A DNA stretch of 47,681 nucleotides from the NCBI RefSeq assembly GCF_009711935.1, contig NZ_VIKX01000166.1, forward strand, positions 1-47,681, written 5' to 3'. Source of the DNA: Dolichospermum sp. UHCC 0259 (GTDB taxonomy: Bacteria > Cyanobacteriota > Cyanobacteriia > Cyanobacteriales > Nostocaceae). Each line of letters starts with the position of its first letter. Position 1 is the first letter of the stretch. The notes beneath the pieces are model-generated. The model was not told the origin of the DNA. It searched no databases and worked only from the letters and a program-made list of their open reading frames with translations. Shown here piece by piece: positions 9,499 to 17,368 of the stretch. The position numbers were made by a program, and so were the translations under genes.

Positions 9499-9755
9499 AT
9501 CCTTTACCCAGCCCTAAATATTTTTTTGATAATTTTAACTCCCTTAAGACAGATGAATAAAATTCATAATAATTATAGTCTCAAATCAGATCATTCTTTC
9601 GATATAAACCGCCAGGGGGAAGTCAAAAGTTAAGAGTCAAAAATCAAATATTAGTTCTATATTTAATTTTCTCAATAACTCAGTACCATTCTATATTGCC
9701 TCTACTCTTCTCTTACTATTTACTACTTTATAAATAAGCACAGTGATAAAATAAA
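9499..9755. other. Rest of the 354-bp gap 9402-9755
   Basis: Apart from the terminator above, this AT-rich stretch has a short run of AGTCAAAA/AGTTAAG units near 9619-9650 and no ORF or RNA that I recognise. It should contain the promoter of the following peptidoglycan-binding protein gene. Confidence 0.5.
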
Positions 9756-10313
9756 ATGACTGAAATCGGACTGTTAATCATGGGTGTATTGAATCAAAAA
9801 CCACTAAATATACCCCATTTTCCCTCACAGAAAATCTTTCCCATAGAAAATAGTCTGGGTTTAACAAATCATCAATCAAATAAATTAGCTGTTTACCCTC
9901 AAATTATACCACCTGAATTTACTCACACAGGTATAATTTCCCTAAATCATCTTTCAATCCTCTCATTCCGAAGGCAGAAAATCTTTGAGCAAATAACCCA
10001 AAAACAGATGTCAGTTAGTTCTTTTGAAATAGCTGATGCCGGCAATATCCCCATAACAAAAAGAAGAGGTATTCCTGTATCCACAAGATATCCTAGAACC
10101 CAGAACCAACCCATGCCGGTGATTAGTTTTGGTAGTTCAGGTATATCTGTGAGAGCTTTACAAAAACTTTTAATTGCTAACGGTTATGGAATAACTATTG
10201 ATGGAGTTTTTGGACCAGTTACCGAAACTGCTGTCAAAGCTTTCCAAAATCGTCGCCGTTTATCAACAGATGGTATAGTTGGTCAAAAAACTTGGTGGGA
10301 ATTAACAATGTAA
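9756..10313 (+). CDS. Peptidoglycan-binding domain protein
   Basis: The last ~65 of 185 residues form a PG_binding_1 domain: ISFGSSGISVRALQKLL, then GITIDGVFGPVTETAVKAFQ and TDGIVGQKTWWEL, the typical three-helix repeat that binds cell-wall peptide or glycan. The first ~120 residues are not recognisable, lack a clear signal peptide, and look low in conservation. The start could be the ATG at 9756 or the ATG at 9780 (MGVLNQK). Without a catalytic domain it probably only anchors to, or senses, the wall. It is a single gene between two convergent or unrelated units. Confidence 0.75.
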   Translation: MTEIGLLIMGVLNQKPLNIPHFPSQKIFPIENSLGLTNHQSNKLAVYPQIIPPEFTHTGIISLNHLSILSFRRQKIFEQITQKQMSVSSFEIADAGNIPITKRRGIPVSTRYPRTQNQPMPVISFGSSGISVRALQKLLIANGYGITIDGVFGPVTETAVKAFQNRRRLSTDGIVGQKTWWELTM

Positions 10314-10357
10314 TTGGTAATTAGTCATATAAATCATCTAAATCACAAGAATCATAG

Positions 10358-11188
10358 TTAAAGATGAGTTCTATCAGTCAATATTTCATACCCACTATCT
10401 GTTACTAATACAGTATGTTCAAACTGAGCAGATAAAGCATTATCAACTGTTACCGCAGTCCATCTATCAGCTAAAATTCGGGTATTCTTAGAACCAGCAT
10501 TTAAAATTGGTTCAATTGCTAAAGTCATCCCTGAGCGCAATTTCACATTTGGTATCTCACGAGTTCGATAATTAAATACCGCTGGTTCTTCGTGTAAATT
10601 TCTACCTACGCCATGACCAGTAAATTGTTCCACCACTGTAAACCCATTGGCTTTGACATGATCTTCAATTGCACCGGCAATCTCCGTCAAATGGACACCA
10701 GCTTTTACCTGTTCAATCCCTTTATATAAAGATTCTTCCGCTATTTTAATTAGTCTTGCGGCTTCAGTTGTCACATTACCCACAGCGATAGTAATGCAGG
10801 AATCACCGTGAAAGCCTTGATAAAAAGCACCTGTATCAACTTTTAATACATCTCCTGCCCGAATTACCTTTTTAGGGCTAGGAATTCCATGTACAACTTC
10901 ATGATTAATACTAGAACAAATCGAGGCGGGGAAGCCGTGATACCCTTTAAAGCTGGGAGTGGCATCCATTTCGCGGATACGTTTTTCGGCATAAGCGTCT
11001 AAATCAGCCGTTGTCATTCCTGGTTGCACTAGCTCAGAAATTTCTTTAAGAACAGTTGCCACAATCTTCGCTGATTGCCGCATAATTTCGATTTCACGGG
11101 CTGATTTAATTTCAATCCCTCGGCGTTGTTGTTTTTCAGGTTTTGGCTGTGCTGGTTGGGAAAGTAGGTTGGTAAAAATATTCATCAT
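10358..11188 (-). CDS. map: Type I methionine aminopeptidase
   Basis: This enzyme removes the N-terminal methionine from new proteins using two metal ions. The pita-bread fold ligands are visible: the histidine in [13 protein letters not shown], the two aspartates in [19 protein letters not shown], the histidine in [12 protein letters not shown], and glutamates in MTLAIEPIL and in FEHTVLVT. It has 276 residues, with an N-terminal extension of about 25 residues rich in Gln/Pro before the catalytic domain ([15 protein letters not shown]). Cyanobacteria usually have several map paralogs; this is one of the extended ones. The start is the first of two adjacent ATGs at 11188. Confidence 0.93.
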   Translation of the reverse strand: MMNIFTNLLSQPAQPKPEKQQRRGIEIKSAREIEIMRQSAKIVATVLKEISELVQPGMTTADLDAYAEKRIREMDATPSFKGYHGFPASICSSINHEVVHGIPSPKKVIRAGDVLKVDTGAFYQGFHGDSCITIAVGNVTTEAARLIKIAEESLYKGIEQVKAGVHLTEIAGAIEDHVKANGFTVVEQFTGHGVGRNLHEEPAVFNYRTREIPNVKLRSGMTLAIEPILNAGSKNTRILADRWTAVTVDNALSAQFEHTVLVTDSGYEILTDRTHL

Positions 11189-11301
11189 GAAGTTTTAGGA
11201 GTTAGCGGCGCTTTACCGATTAGGTGTGAAGTTGTTGAGATTTATTGCCAAAAATATCTATATTTTAAGTTAACGTATTTTACGCTTCTAGGGATAGATG
11301 A

Positions 11302-11781
11302 TCACCTAATCACAATTTCTCCTGTCATTCCGGCTTCTGTGTGTCCAGCAATAGTACATCGTAAAATGTATTTGCCTGGTTTCATAGGTACAAATACCCA
11401 TTCTGCTGCTGCACCGGGTTTAAGTTCTAATTCGTGAATATTACCTTTAATTTCGACATTTCCAGCTTCGACTTTTTGTGTCCAAATAGCATCGGCAAAG
11501 TCTTTGGCTGTAAAATAATGTTTTTGTGAGCTAGGATTATTTAATTTGAGATTGTAGCGGTTGCCGGGGATAAATTCTAAATGATTTGGCTCAAATTTTA
11601 ATTCGTTACTAGAATTACCCAAGCTAACTGTAATTTCTATAGCTGGTTGTTTTAGTAAATTATTAGATAGGTTTTCTGCTGTTGCTGGAGATACACCCAT
11701 GATTACCAGACTGATTAGCAGGGAAAATAGACAGATGATGCGAGGTAGATTGTAGTAGACCTTAATTAAGAAGTTACTCAT
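11302..11781 (-). CDS. Secreted cupredoxin-like copper protein
   Basis: This is a 159-residue exported protein with an N-terminal signal peptide or membrane anchor (hydrophobic core at residues 14-30, likely cleavage after SPATA). The mature part is a plastocyanin-like beta sandwich. A type I copper site can be read: His in QKHYFTAKDF, then Cys, His and Met in LRCTIAGHTEAGMTG. It is likely a periplasmic or lumenal electron carrier or copper-binding protein; it is neither plastocyanin nor a complete cytochrome oxidase subunit II. Its start at 11781 faces the STRR tract. It reads the same way as map but is 113 bp upstream of it, so co-transcription is possible. Confidence 0.85.
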   Translation of the reverse strand: MSNFLIKVYYNLPRIICLFSLLISLVIMGVSPATAENLSNNLLKQPAIEITVSLGNSSNELKFEPNHLEFIPGNRYNLKLNNPSSQKHYFTAKDFADAIWTQKVEAGNVEIKGNIHELELKPGAAAEWVFVPMKPGKYILRCTIAGHTEAGMTGEIVIR

Positions 11782-11880
11782 GGCTAAATAGATATTTGCA
11801 AATCACATCTATTCTTGCGGCAGATTACGTAGTTAGGAGGTACAAAATCTAAATTGAGACCCATACAAAAAGCCAGTTTT

Positions 11881-11909
11881 ACTCCTGACTCCTGACTCCT
11901 GACTCCTGC
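11881..11909. repeat. STRR tract (CTCCTGA units)
   Basis: Four units of the heptamer ACTCCTG lie between the M16 peptidase stop and the cupredoxin start. The same heptamer recurs at 22516, 29870 and 36985 in this window. Confidence 0.8.
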
Positions 11910-11930
11910 TGTATTATCCATGACTAAGAT

Positions 11931-14786
11931 TCATTTAATCTTTTTATGGGCAAGAATTGGTGGACCTGCTGTGACAACCACAATTTTATCAGGATGAAGT
12001 AATTCACGCGCAGCTTGATTGACTTGATTGAGGTTGACTTGCTCTATTTTGCTGATAAACGATCGCAATTCTACCTGATTTAAGCCGTAAACTTCATTCA
12101 TGACCATTTTTTGGCTTAGTTGTTCGGGATTGGCTAAGGAAATATTATAGTTGCTGATTAAATTGCGTTTGGCTGTTTCTACTTCTTGGGGGGTAACACC
12201 TTGTTGATGAACTTGTTTTAGAAGTTTGCGGGTACTGGAAATTGCTTTGGGTGCGTCTTCTGGACTGGTTTGCATTTCAATCAGAAATGTACCAACATTT
12301 TTACCTGTGATGAAATTGCTATAAATTCCGTAGGTTAAACCTTGGCGATCGCGCACTTCTGCCCCCAGTCTACTGGATAATGTATCACCTCCGAGGATTT
12401 GATTCAAGATCATCGCTGCATAAAATCGTCTATCTTGACGGCTAATTCCGGTATAACCCATATAAGTTATCGCTTGGGGTTTACCAGGAACAACAGGGTT
12501 AACTTTAATGACATTTTTCGGCATTCCCACACTGGGATATTTTACCGTTGGTGGTTTGCCTTTAACTTGCCAATCTCCTAATTTAGCTTGAATGAGCGAT
12601 CGCACTTTGTTAACATCAAAATCACCGACAATGGCTAAAACTGTAGTATCAGGGCGATAATGTTGCGCTTTAAAAGCCATCACATCTTGACGTTGAATTT
12701 TGCCAATACTCTCCGCTGTGGGGAAGGTATGTAATGGATGTTTTTTCGGATAAATAGACTGCACAAAGATCCGACTGGCAACCTTATCAGGATCATCTAA
12801 ATCTGAATCTAAGGAAGTTAAAGCTTGTTGACGCGCCAGGGCAAACTCTTTTTCAGGAAATGTACTATTTCTAATTACATCCGTCAAAGTTCCCAGCAAA
12901 ACGGGTAAATCTACCGCTAAACTACTACCTTTAATCCGCACACCTTCACGATAAGCTTCAAAATTCAAATTTGCGCCCTTTGCCTCTAATCCTTTGGCAA
13001 TAGTCCGCATATCTTGATTTTTCGTGCCATTCATCAGATTTGCTGCCACTAAAGAAGCTAATCCTCCCTGATTATCGGACTCAAATTCTGTTCCCGCTTT
13101 AATATTGCCGCTTAAAGTCACTGTTGGCGTAGTTTTATCTGGTAACAGTAATATGCGTAACCCATTAGCAAATTGTAATTGCTGAGGTATTTGTCTTTTC
13201 TCAGCTTTGGGTAATATATCTAAAGGTGGTAAATATTGCTGAACCTCCGCAGGAACTACGGCCACATCATTACCAAAATTCTCTTGTGTTGGTGTTGAAT
13301 AAGATAAACTTTGGTTGTTGAGCGAAGTCGAAACACGAACTGTTGCTACTTGTTTAGTAGGTTCAAAAAATCCCACTTTCCGCGCTTCTGGCTGTAAGTA
13401 TTTATTGATGACATTAATCACATCAGTAACTTGAACCTTACGAATATTTATCAAGTGATTTTCTGTATATTGGTAATTATCAGTCGTGATTTGATCATTA
13501 CCCAACTGCATCGCTTGACTGGTAATATCACGGTTATTTAAAATGACTGAAGCCGTTAATTGAGTTTTGGCTCGCTCTACCTGTTCCTTTGTCACACCAG
13601 CTTTAGCAAGTTTATCCAAAGCCTTGATTACCGCTGCATCAAGCTTAGTTAAATCCTGCGTTCCCGCAGATGTAACCAATATTTCATACCAACCACCCGC
13701 GCGTAAACTAGCAACATTTGCCGAAACATCATTAGCTAAACCTGATTCAACCAACTCCTGATATAAGTAAGAATTTTTACCCGCAGTCAAAATATAATCC
13801 ATGACTTCTAACGCGGGGATATCAGGTTGATTAATTGGAGGAAGTGGGTAAATTATTTGGAGTAATGGATTTCCCCCTGGTTCTTGCAATTTAATCACAG
13901 GTGCAGGAGTAGCGGCTGGGGATGGAATTATAAGCTTATGGGGTGAATATTGACGTTTAGGAATTTCACCAAAAACAGTTTGTACATTCTTCAAAGTTTG
14001 TGCGGTATCAAAATCTCCCGCAATTACCAAAACAGCATTATCAGGACTATAGAATTTTTGGTAATATTCCCTTACCTGTTCAACTGTGAATTTTTCCACA
14101 TCCGCCTTAGTGCCACCAATCGGTAATCTATAAGGATGATCGGGAAAAACCGACATCATCACAGCGCGATTAAGACGATATTCTGGGCTATTTTCATAAC
14201 CTTGTAATTCAGAAATAACCACTCGCTTCTCACTAGCTAACTGTTGAGGATCTATCAGCGAGTTTTTCATCCTATCAGCTTCTAACGTCAACAGAGCGGT
14301 GAGTTTATCCCGTTCTGCCGTGTTGTAATATGCGGTTTGGTCATAACTGGTAAAAGCATTAGAATCACTGCCTAAAGCACTAAATAATCGCCCAAATTGA
14401 ATAGGACGATTGCTAGTACCTTTAAACATCAAATGTTCTAATTGATGAGCGATACCATTTACCCCAGATGCTTCTTGACCTGAGCCAAACTTGTACCATA
14501 CCTGCACTGTCACCACAGGAGCATTATGAACCTCCTTAGTGAGAACAGTTAATCCATTATCAAGAACTGTTTTCCGAACATTTGCTGTAATAGCGAGATT
14601 TGGTGTTTCCTTAGCGACTAGTGTTTTATGAGATTTTTCTGGATCAAAATTGTGGAAACGGGGAGAAAAATCCGCCTTTTCTCCGCTCAAAGCAGCATCT
14701 TGATTGAACACAAAAGCTGCTATTACCCAGATACTCAAGATCACTAAAGAAAAGCGATGTCGTTGTGCGATAGAGAAAAAAGACAT
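11931..14786 (-). CDS. M16 family zinc peptidase, two-domain, exported
   Basis: This is a 951-residue pitrilysin/processing-peptidase family protein with two M16 repeats. The first repeat carries the inverted zinc motif HQLEH (H114, E117, H118), with the downstream glutamate region LTLEADRMKNSLI supplying the third ligand. The second repeat (from about residue 520, QLQFANGLRILLLPDKT) lacks HxxEH and is probably structural. A hydrophobic segment at residues 11-27 suggests a signal peptide or anchor, so it should act in the periplasm or lumen on peptides. This whole-length double form on one chain is common in cyanobacteria. A 9-bp palindrome lies just upstream of its start. Confidence 0.9.
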   Translation of the reverse strand: MSFFSIAQRHRFSLVILSIWVIAAFVFNQDAALSGEKADFSPRFHNFDPEKSHKTLVAKETPNLAITANVRKTVLDNGLTVLTKEVHNAPVVTVQVWYKFGSGQEASGVNGIAHQLEHLMFKGTSNRPIQFGRLFSALGSDSNAFTSYDQTAYYNTAERDKLTALLTLEADRMKNSLIDPQQLASEKRVVISELQGYENSPEYRLNRAVMMSVFPDHPYRLPIGGTKADVEKFTVEQVREYYQKFYSPDNAVLVIAGDFDTAQTLKNVQTVFGEIPKRQYSPHKLIIPSPAATPAPVIKLQEPGGNPLLQIIYPLPPINQPDIPALEVMDYILTAGKNSYLYQELVESGLANDVSANVASLRAGGWYEILVTSAGTQDLTKLDAAVIKALDKLAKAGVTKEQVERAKTQLTASVILNNRDITSQAMQLGNDQITTDNYQYTENHLINIRKVQVTDVINVINKYLQPEARKVGFFEPTKQVATVRVSTSLNNQSLSYSTPTQENFGNDVAVVPAEVQQYLPPLDILPKAEKRQIPQQLQFANGLRILLLPDKTTPTVTLSGNIKAGTEFESDNQGGLASLVAANLMNGTKNQDMRTIAKGLEAKGANLNFEAYREGVRIKGSSLAVDLPVLLGTLTDVIRNSTFPEKEFALARQQALTSLDSDLDDPDKVASRIFVQSIYPKKHPLHTFPTAESIGKIQRQDVMAFKAQHYRPDTTVLAIVGDFDVNKVRSLIQAKLGDWQVKGKPPTVKYPSVGMPKNVIKVNPVVPGKPQAITYMGYTGISRQDRRFYAAMILNQILGGDTLSSRLGAEVRDRQGLTYGIYSNFITGKNVGTFLIEMQTSPEDAPKAISSTRKLLKQVHQQGVTPQEVETAKRNLISNYNISLANPEQLSQKMVMNEVYGLNQVELRSFISKIEQVNLNQVNQAARELLHPDKIVVVTAGPPILAHKKIK

Positions 14787-14802
14787 ATCTTTGGCGAATA
14801 GC

Positions 14803-14826
14803 TATATGTAATTTAAGTTACATATA
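14803..14826. promoter_or_regulatory. Palindrome TATATGTAA-N6-TTACATATA
   Basis: A perfect 9-bp inverted repeat with a 6-base spacer lies 17-40 bp upstream of the M16 peptidase start, where an operator or 5' UTR structure would be. No known regulator is identified from the sequence. The remainder of the gap up to 15078 is AT-rich without a visible gene. Confidence 0.4.
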
Positions 14827-15078
14827 TTGATTGACTGAAAAAATTGGGCAAATGTTTCTATACCTCATGGAAACTAAAAATGTAGCTATAAAGGAAGAAA
14901 ATTGTATCGGTCAAAAGGCATGAAAATTGATAATTTTGGTATCTAAAAACACACTCTTTTTGAAGTTAAATACAGGACTTGCTTAATCTAGCTTTCACAC
15001 AATTGATGACAATATCCCATATCTGAGAATTGAAGCGATTGAGTTTTTTGTTAATGAAGTGTTGCTGTAATTTACAGC

Positions 15079-15501
15079 CTATTTACTCAAAAACCGTATA
15101 AATTCCAGAGGTAATCCGTCAAAATCGGCGATAAACGCAACTTCCAAGATTTTATCACCAATTTGCTGCTGTGTAGGTTCTAAAAGAATTTTCAGAGGGG
15201 GTAAATTTTCTATTGCCGCTAACTGTGTTTTTAAACTTTCTAACCAAATTGATAAATCTGGTGTGATCTGTGTCACATCAAAAGAAAGATGATAATAGCC
15301 GACATAATGTTCATCATCAAAAGCATCTGGGGCTGGTTTGGGTTGGGGAATTTGGATGAGTTCAATTCTCCCACCTAAACCTTCCATCCAGCAAGCTAGA
15401 GTATAACCGGTAGTGAAGCGATCGCATACCGTAAACCCTAGCTGCTCATAAAAAGCGATCGCTAAATGGATATTTGCCGTTCTAATAGAAGCATGGTGCA
15501 T
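15079..15501 (-). CDS. VOC family (glyoxalase-like) protein
   Basis: The 140-residue protein shows the vicinal oxygen chelate fold: HHASIRTANIHLAIAFYEQLGF at the N-terminus and a closing FDGLPLEFIRFL strand, with HLSFDV midway. Candidate metal ligands are His3, Glu52 (GGRIELIQ), His71 (YYHLSF) and the terminal Glu. The family includes glyoxalase I, dioxygenases and resistance proteins, so the reaction cannot be named. A single copy of the domain, of usual length, starts at the ATG at 15501. It lies between STRR DNA and a long gap, and is not obviously in an operon. Confidence 0.8.
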   Translation of the reverse strand: MHHASIRTANIHLAIAFYEQLGFTVCDRFTTGYTLACWMEGLGGRIELIQIPQPKPAPDAFDDEHYVGYYHLSFDVTQITPDLSIWLESLKTQLAAIENLPPLKILLEPTQQQIGDKILEVAFIADFDGLPLEFIRFLSK

Positions 15502-15507
15502 AATTTT

Positions 15508-15664
15508 GTCAGTTGTCCTTTGTCCTTTGTCCTTTGTCAGTAGTCAGTTGTCAGTTGTTCTTTGTCCGTTGTCCGTTGTCCGTTGTTGGTCGTTACTTCT
15601 TTATTACCACTGACCACTGACCACTGACTACTGACCACTGACTAATGACCACTGACCACTGACC
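15508..15664. repeat. STRR tract with inverted halves (GTCCTTT / CACTGAC units)
   Basis: The first half is made of TGTCCTT, TGTCAGT and TGTCCGT units. The second half (about 15608-15664) is made of CCACTGA units, which are near reverse complements of the TGTCAGT units. The tract could therefore fold into a long imperfect hairpin between two minus-strand genes. Confidence 0.85.
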
Positions 15665-15665
15665 A

Positions 15666-16181
15666 TTACTCAAACAACCGAAAATATGGATAACGCACCG
15701 GCACACCAGGTTCTTTATCCAAATCAAAGTTAATTACTTCCCAGCAAGGTTCAGCAACGGAATCGGGGCTAAACTCTACAGGTAAGCCATATAATCGCGC
15801 CCCCGTAGCAACTTCCCCTTGTCCAGAACGCCAAGGTGTACTCCGTTCTAAATAGCCACTCATCAACTCCTGATAACGGTTAGCAACAACTATCCTCGTA
15901 GCCCGATAACCTTGAGTATAAAGCTTATCTAAAGCTTCATGAATTTCAAACCGAATCCCATCAGGATGGGTATGTTGACGATACCATTCTCCATCCCATC
16001 TGCGCCAATGACGGCCAGACTGTAAATGAACCAACTCCCCAGTTTTGGGTTCAGCTTCAAATGCGCCATGACGAGGACACAAATAAGTATCCGTCAATGT
16101 CAAGGCCGAAATAGTTTGGCGACAGTGAGGACACTGTATTTCGGGGCCAAATATCGGGTACTGAAAGCCTGGATTTATCAT
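15666..16181 (-). CDS. TIGR02652-like conserved cyanobacterial protein
   Basis: The 171-residue protein matches my memory of a conserved family known only from cyanobacteria (TIGR02652), whose function is not known. A zinc-ribbon-like pair is visible near the N-terminus (CPHC at 18-21, CPRH at 36-39). Then comes a tryptophan-rich segment (RHWRRWDGEWYRQHTH) and a helical part (YRATRIVVANRYQELMSGYL). It has no membrane segment. Its ATG overlaps the stop codon of an upstream open frame (ATGA at 16178-16181), which suggests translational coupling. Confidence 0.8.
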   Translation of the reverse strand: MINPGFQYPIFGPEIQCPHCRQTISALTLTDTYLCPRHGAFEAEPKTGELVHLQSGRHWRRWDGEWYRQHTHPDGIRFEIHEALDKLYTQGYRATRIVVANRYQELMSGYLERSTPWRSGQGEVATGARLYGLPVEFSPDSVAEPCWEVINFDLDKEPGVPVRYPYFRLFE

Positions 16182-16408
16182 GAAGTGCGTATAAACATAA
16201 TATTGTGTTTTTTGCCAGCACCAGTAGGTTTAACTTTACACTCCTGTTCCACTACTTTAGATAACTTGCTCAATGCTACATAAAATGAAGATAGTGCTTG
16301 AGAACAAGTTTCACAACCGCCTAACGATAGAAGGTCAACATCGTGATATTCTGGTTTTGCAACCAGCCCTAAAGGTTGGAGTTTCTCCAGTGTTCCTGGG
16401 TACCATAT
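16178..16408 (-). CDS. Possible small gene upstream of the TIGR02652-like gene
   Basis: About 76 codons read like a real protein: WYPGTLEKLQPLGLVAKPEY, then a CxxC pair in LGGCETCSQALSSFYVALSK, then KVKPTGAGKKHNIMFIRTS. The frame stops with TGA overlapping the next gene's ATG (ATGA). Codon third positions are AT-rich, as in its neighbours. No in-frame ATG, GTG or TTG is found at the expected N-terminus; the frame there reads ATA TGG TAC, so the start is unclear (ATA, an internal CTG, or an N-terminus lost by mutation). It could be a pseudogene or a chance open frame. The function is unknown. Confidence 0.4.
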   Translation of the reverse strand: MWYPGTLEKLQPLGLVAKPEYHDVDLLSLGGCETCSQALSSFYVALSKLSKVVEQECKVKPTGAGKKHNIMFIRTS

Positions 16409-16420
16409 CCATATTCTATC

Positions 16421-16924
16421 GTGTCTATCTCTTCTGGCTGGAAATCTCCAGAATTTTCTCAAGCTGCTTTTGTGGCAGCCAACGCCGTGATTATTGGTTC
16501 TGTAACCATAGCAGCCAAAGCCAGCGTTTGGTATGGATCTGTGGTTAGAGGTGATGTAGAACGGATTGAAGTTGGCGAATGTACAAATATTCAAGACGGG
16601 GCAATTCTTCATGGTGATCCTGGTGTCCCCACAATCTTAGAAGATAATGTCACTGTCGGTCATCGCGCTGTGGTACATTCTGCTCACATTGAGCGTGGTT
16701 GTTTAATTGGTATTGGGGCAATAGTCTTAAATGGTGTAAGAGTCGGCACAGGCAGCATTATCGGTGCAGGTGCAGTAGTCACTAAAAACGTTCCCCCCGG
16801 TTCTTTGGTCATGGGTGTCCCCGGTAAAGTAGTCCGTCAACTCTCAGACACCGAAATCACCGAACTCATCGAACACGCCGAAAAATACCACCAATTAGCC
16901 CTCCTTCATGCTGCTAATGGGTAG
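16421..16924 (+). CDS. Gamma-carbonic-anhydrase-like hexapeptide-repeat protein
   Basis: This is a left-handed beta-helix protein of about 167 residues (VIIGSVTIAAKASVWYGSVV repeats) with the gamma-CA motifs GDVERIEVGECTNIQDGAIL, LHGDPG and VGHRAVVHSAHIE, where His residues of GHRAVVHSAHIE are the expected metal ligands, and a C-terminal helix. Such proteins (YrdA/CcmM-N-like) trimerise. Some have carbonic anhydrase activity and others do not. The start is uncertain: I use the GTG at 16421 (VSISSGWKSPEFS) because family members begin just before the WPSPDFS-like segment; an ATG at 16376 would add 15 residues. Confidence 0.85.
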   Translation: MSISSGWKSPEFSQAAFVAANAVIIGSVTIAAKASVWYGSVVRGDVERIEVGECTNIQDGAILHGDPGVPTILEDNVTVGHRAVVHSAHIERGCLIGIGAIVLNGVRVGTGSIIGAGAVVTKNVPPGSLVMGVPGKVVRQLSDTEITELIEHAEKYHQLALLHAANG

Positions 16925-16929
16925 GAAGA

Positions 16930-17013
16930 GGCAGGGGAGCAGAGGAGCAGAGGAGCAGAGAGGCAGAGGAGATAAATATTCTTTTGCAACTGACAATTGA
17001 CAACTGACCAATG
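16930..17013. repeat. STRR tract (GGAGCAGA and ACTGACA units)
   Basis: GAGCAGA/GGCAGAG units run from about 16934 to 16972. After an AT-rich spacer, ACTGACA/ATTGACA/ACTGACCA units run to 17013. This fills the space between the gamma-CA-like gene and psbY. Confidence 0.75.
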
Positions 17014-17129
17014 ACTTTTAATCAAACTTTACATAGAATCTGGGAAAAATTTCCCAATTTAGATAAAAATGAAAATTGAGAACTGTTGACAAAACTTAAG
17101 ATTTTTTAATTTACAGAGGGCTTCTAGAT

Positions 17130-17255
17130 ATGGACATTGATAATCGTGTATTAATTGTTTTAGCACCTGTAGCGATCGCTGCCGGTTGGGCTGTTTTCAA
17201 TATCGGTGCTGCTGCCCTTAGACAAATACAAAACTTTTTGAGCAGAGAAGCATAA
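17130..17255 (+). CDS. psbY: Photosystem II protein Y (PsbY)
   Basis: This 41-residue single-span membrane protein ([20 protein letters not shown], then [14 protein letters not shown] and a basic/polar end) is a clear match to cyanobacterial PsbY, a peripheral low-mass photosystem II subunit near cytochrome b559. The start at 17130 follows an AGAGGG-like ribosome site. The gene contains a HIP1 site (GCGATCGC) at the VAIA codons. It is too short for ordinary gene finders and is easily missed. It stands alone between STRR tracts. Confidence 0.93.
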   Translation: MDIDNRVLIVLAPVAIAAGWAVFNIGAAALRQIQNFLSREA

Positions 17256-17258
17256 TTT

Positions 17259-17368
17259 AGGTGACAGGTGACAGGTGACAGGTGACAGTGAAGAAGGGAA
17301 GAAGGGAAGAAGGGAAAAAATTACCAATTACCAATTACCAATCACCAATTACCAATCACCAATCACCC
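17259..17368. repeat. STRR tract upstream of folC
   Basis: Successive blocks of GGTGACA, AGAAGGGA and ACCAATT/ACCAATC units run right up to the folC ATG. The tract stays open in the folC frame, so automatic callers may place the start about 87 bp too early (17282). Confidence 0.85.

Noticed and set aside
16273-16548. Plus-strand open frame of 91 codons in the 5' region of the gamma-CA-like gene
   Set aside because: It overlaps the gamma-CA-like gene in another frame and has no recognisable motif, so it is treated as a shadow.
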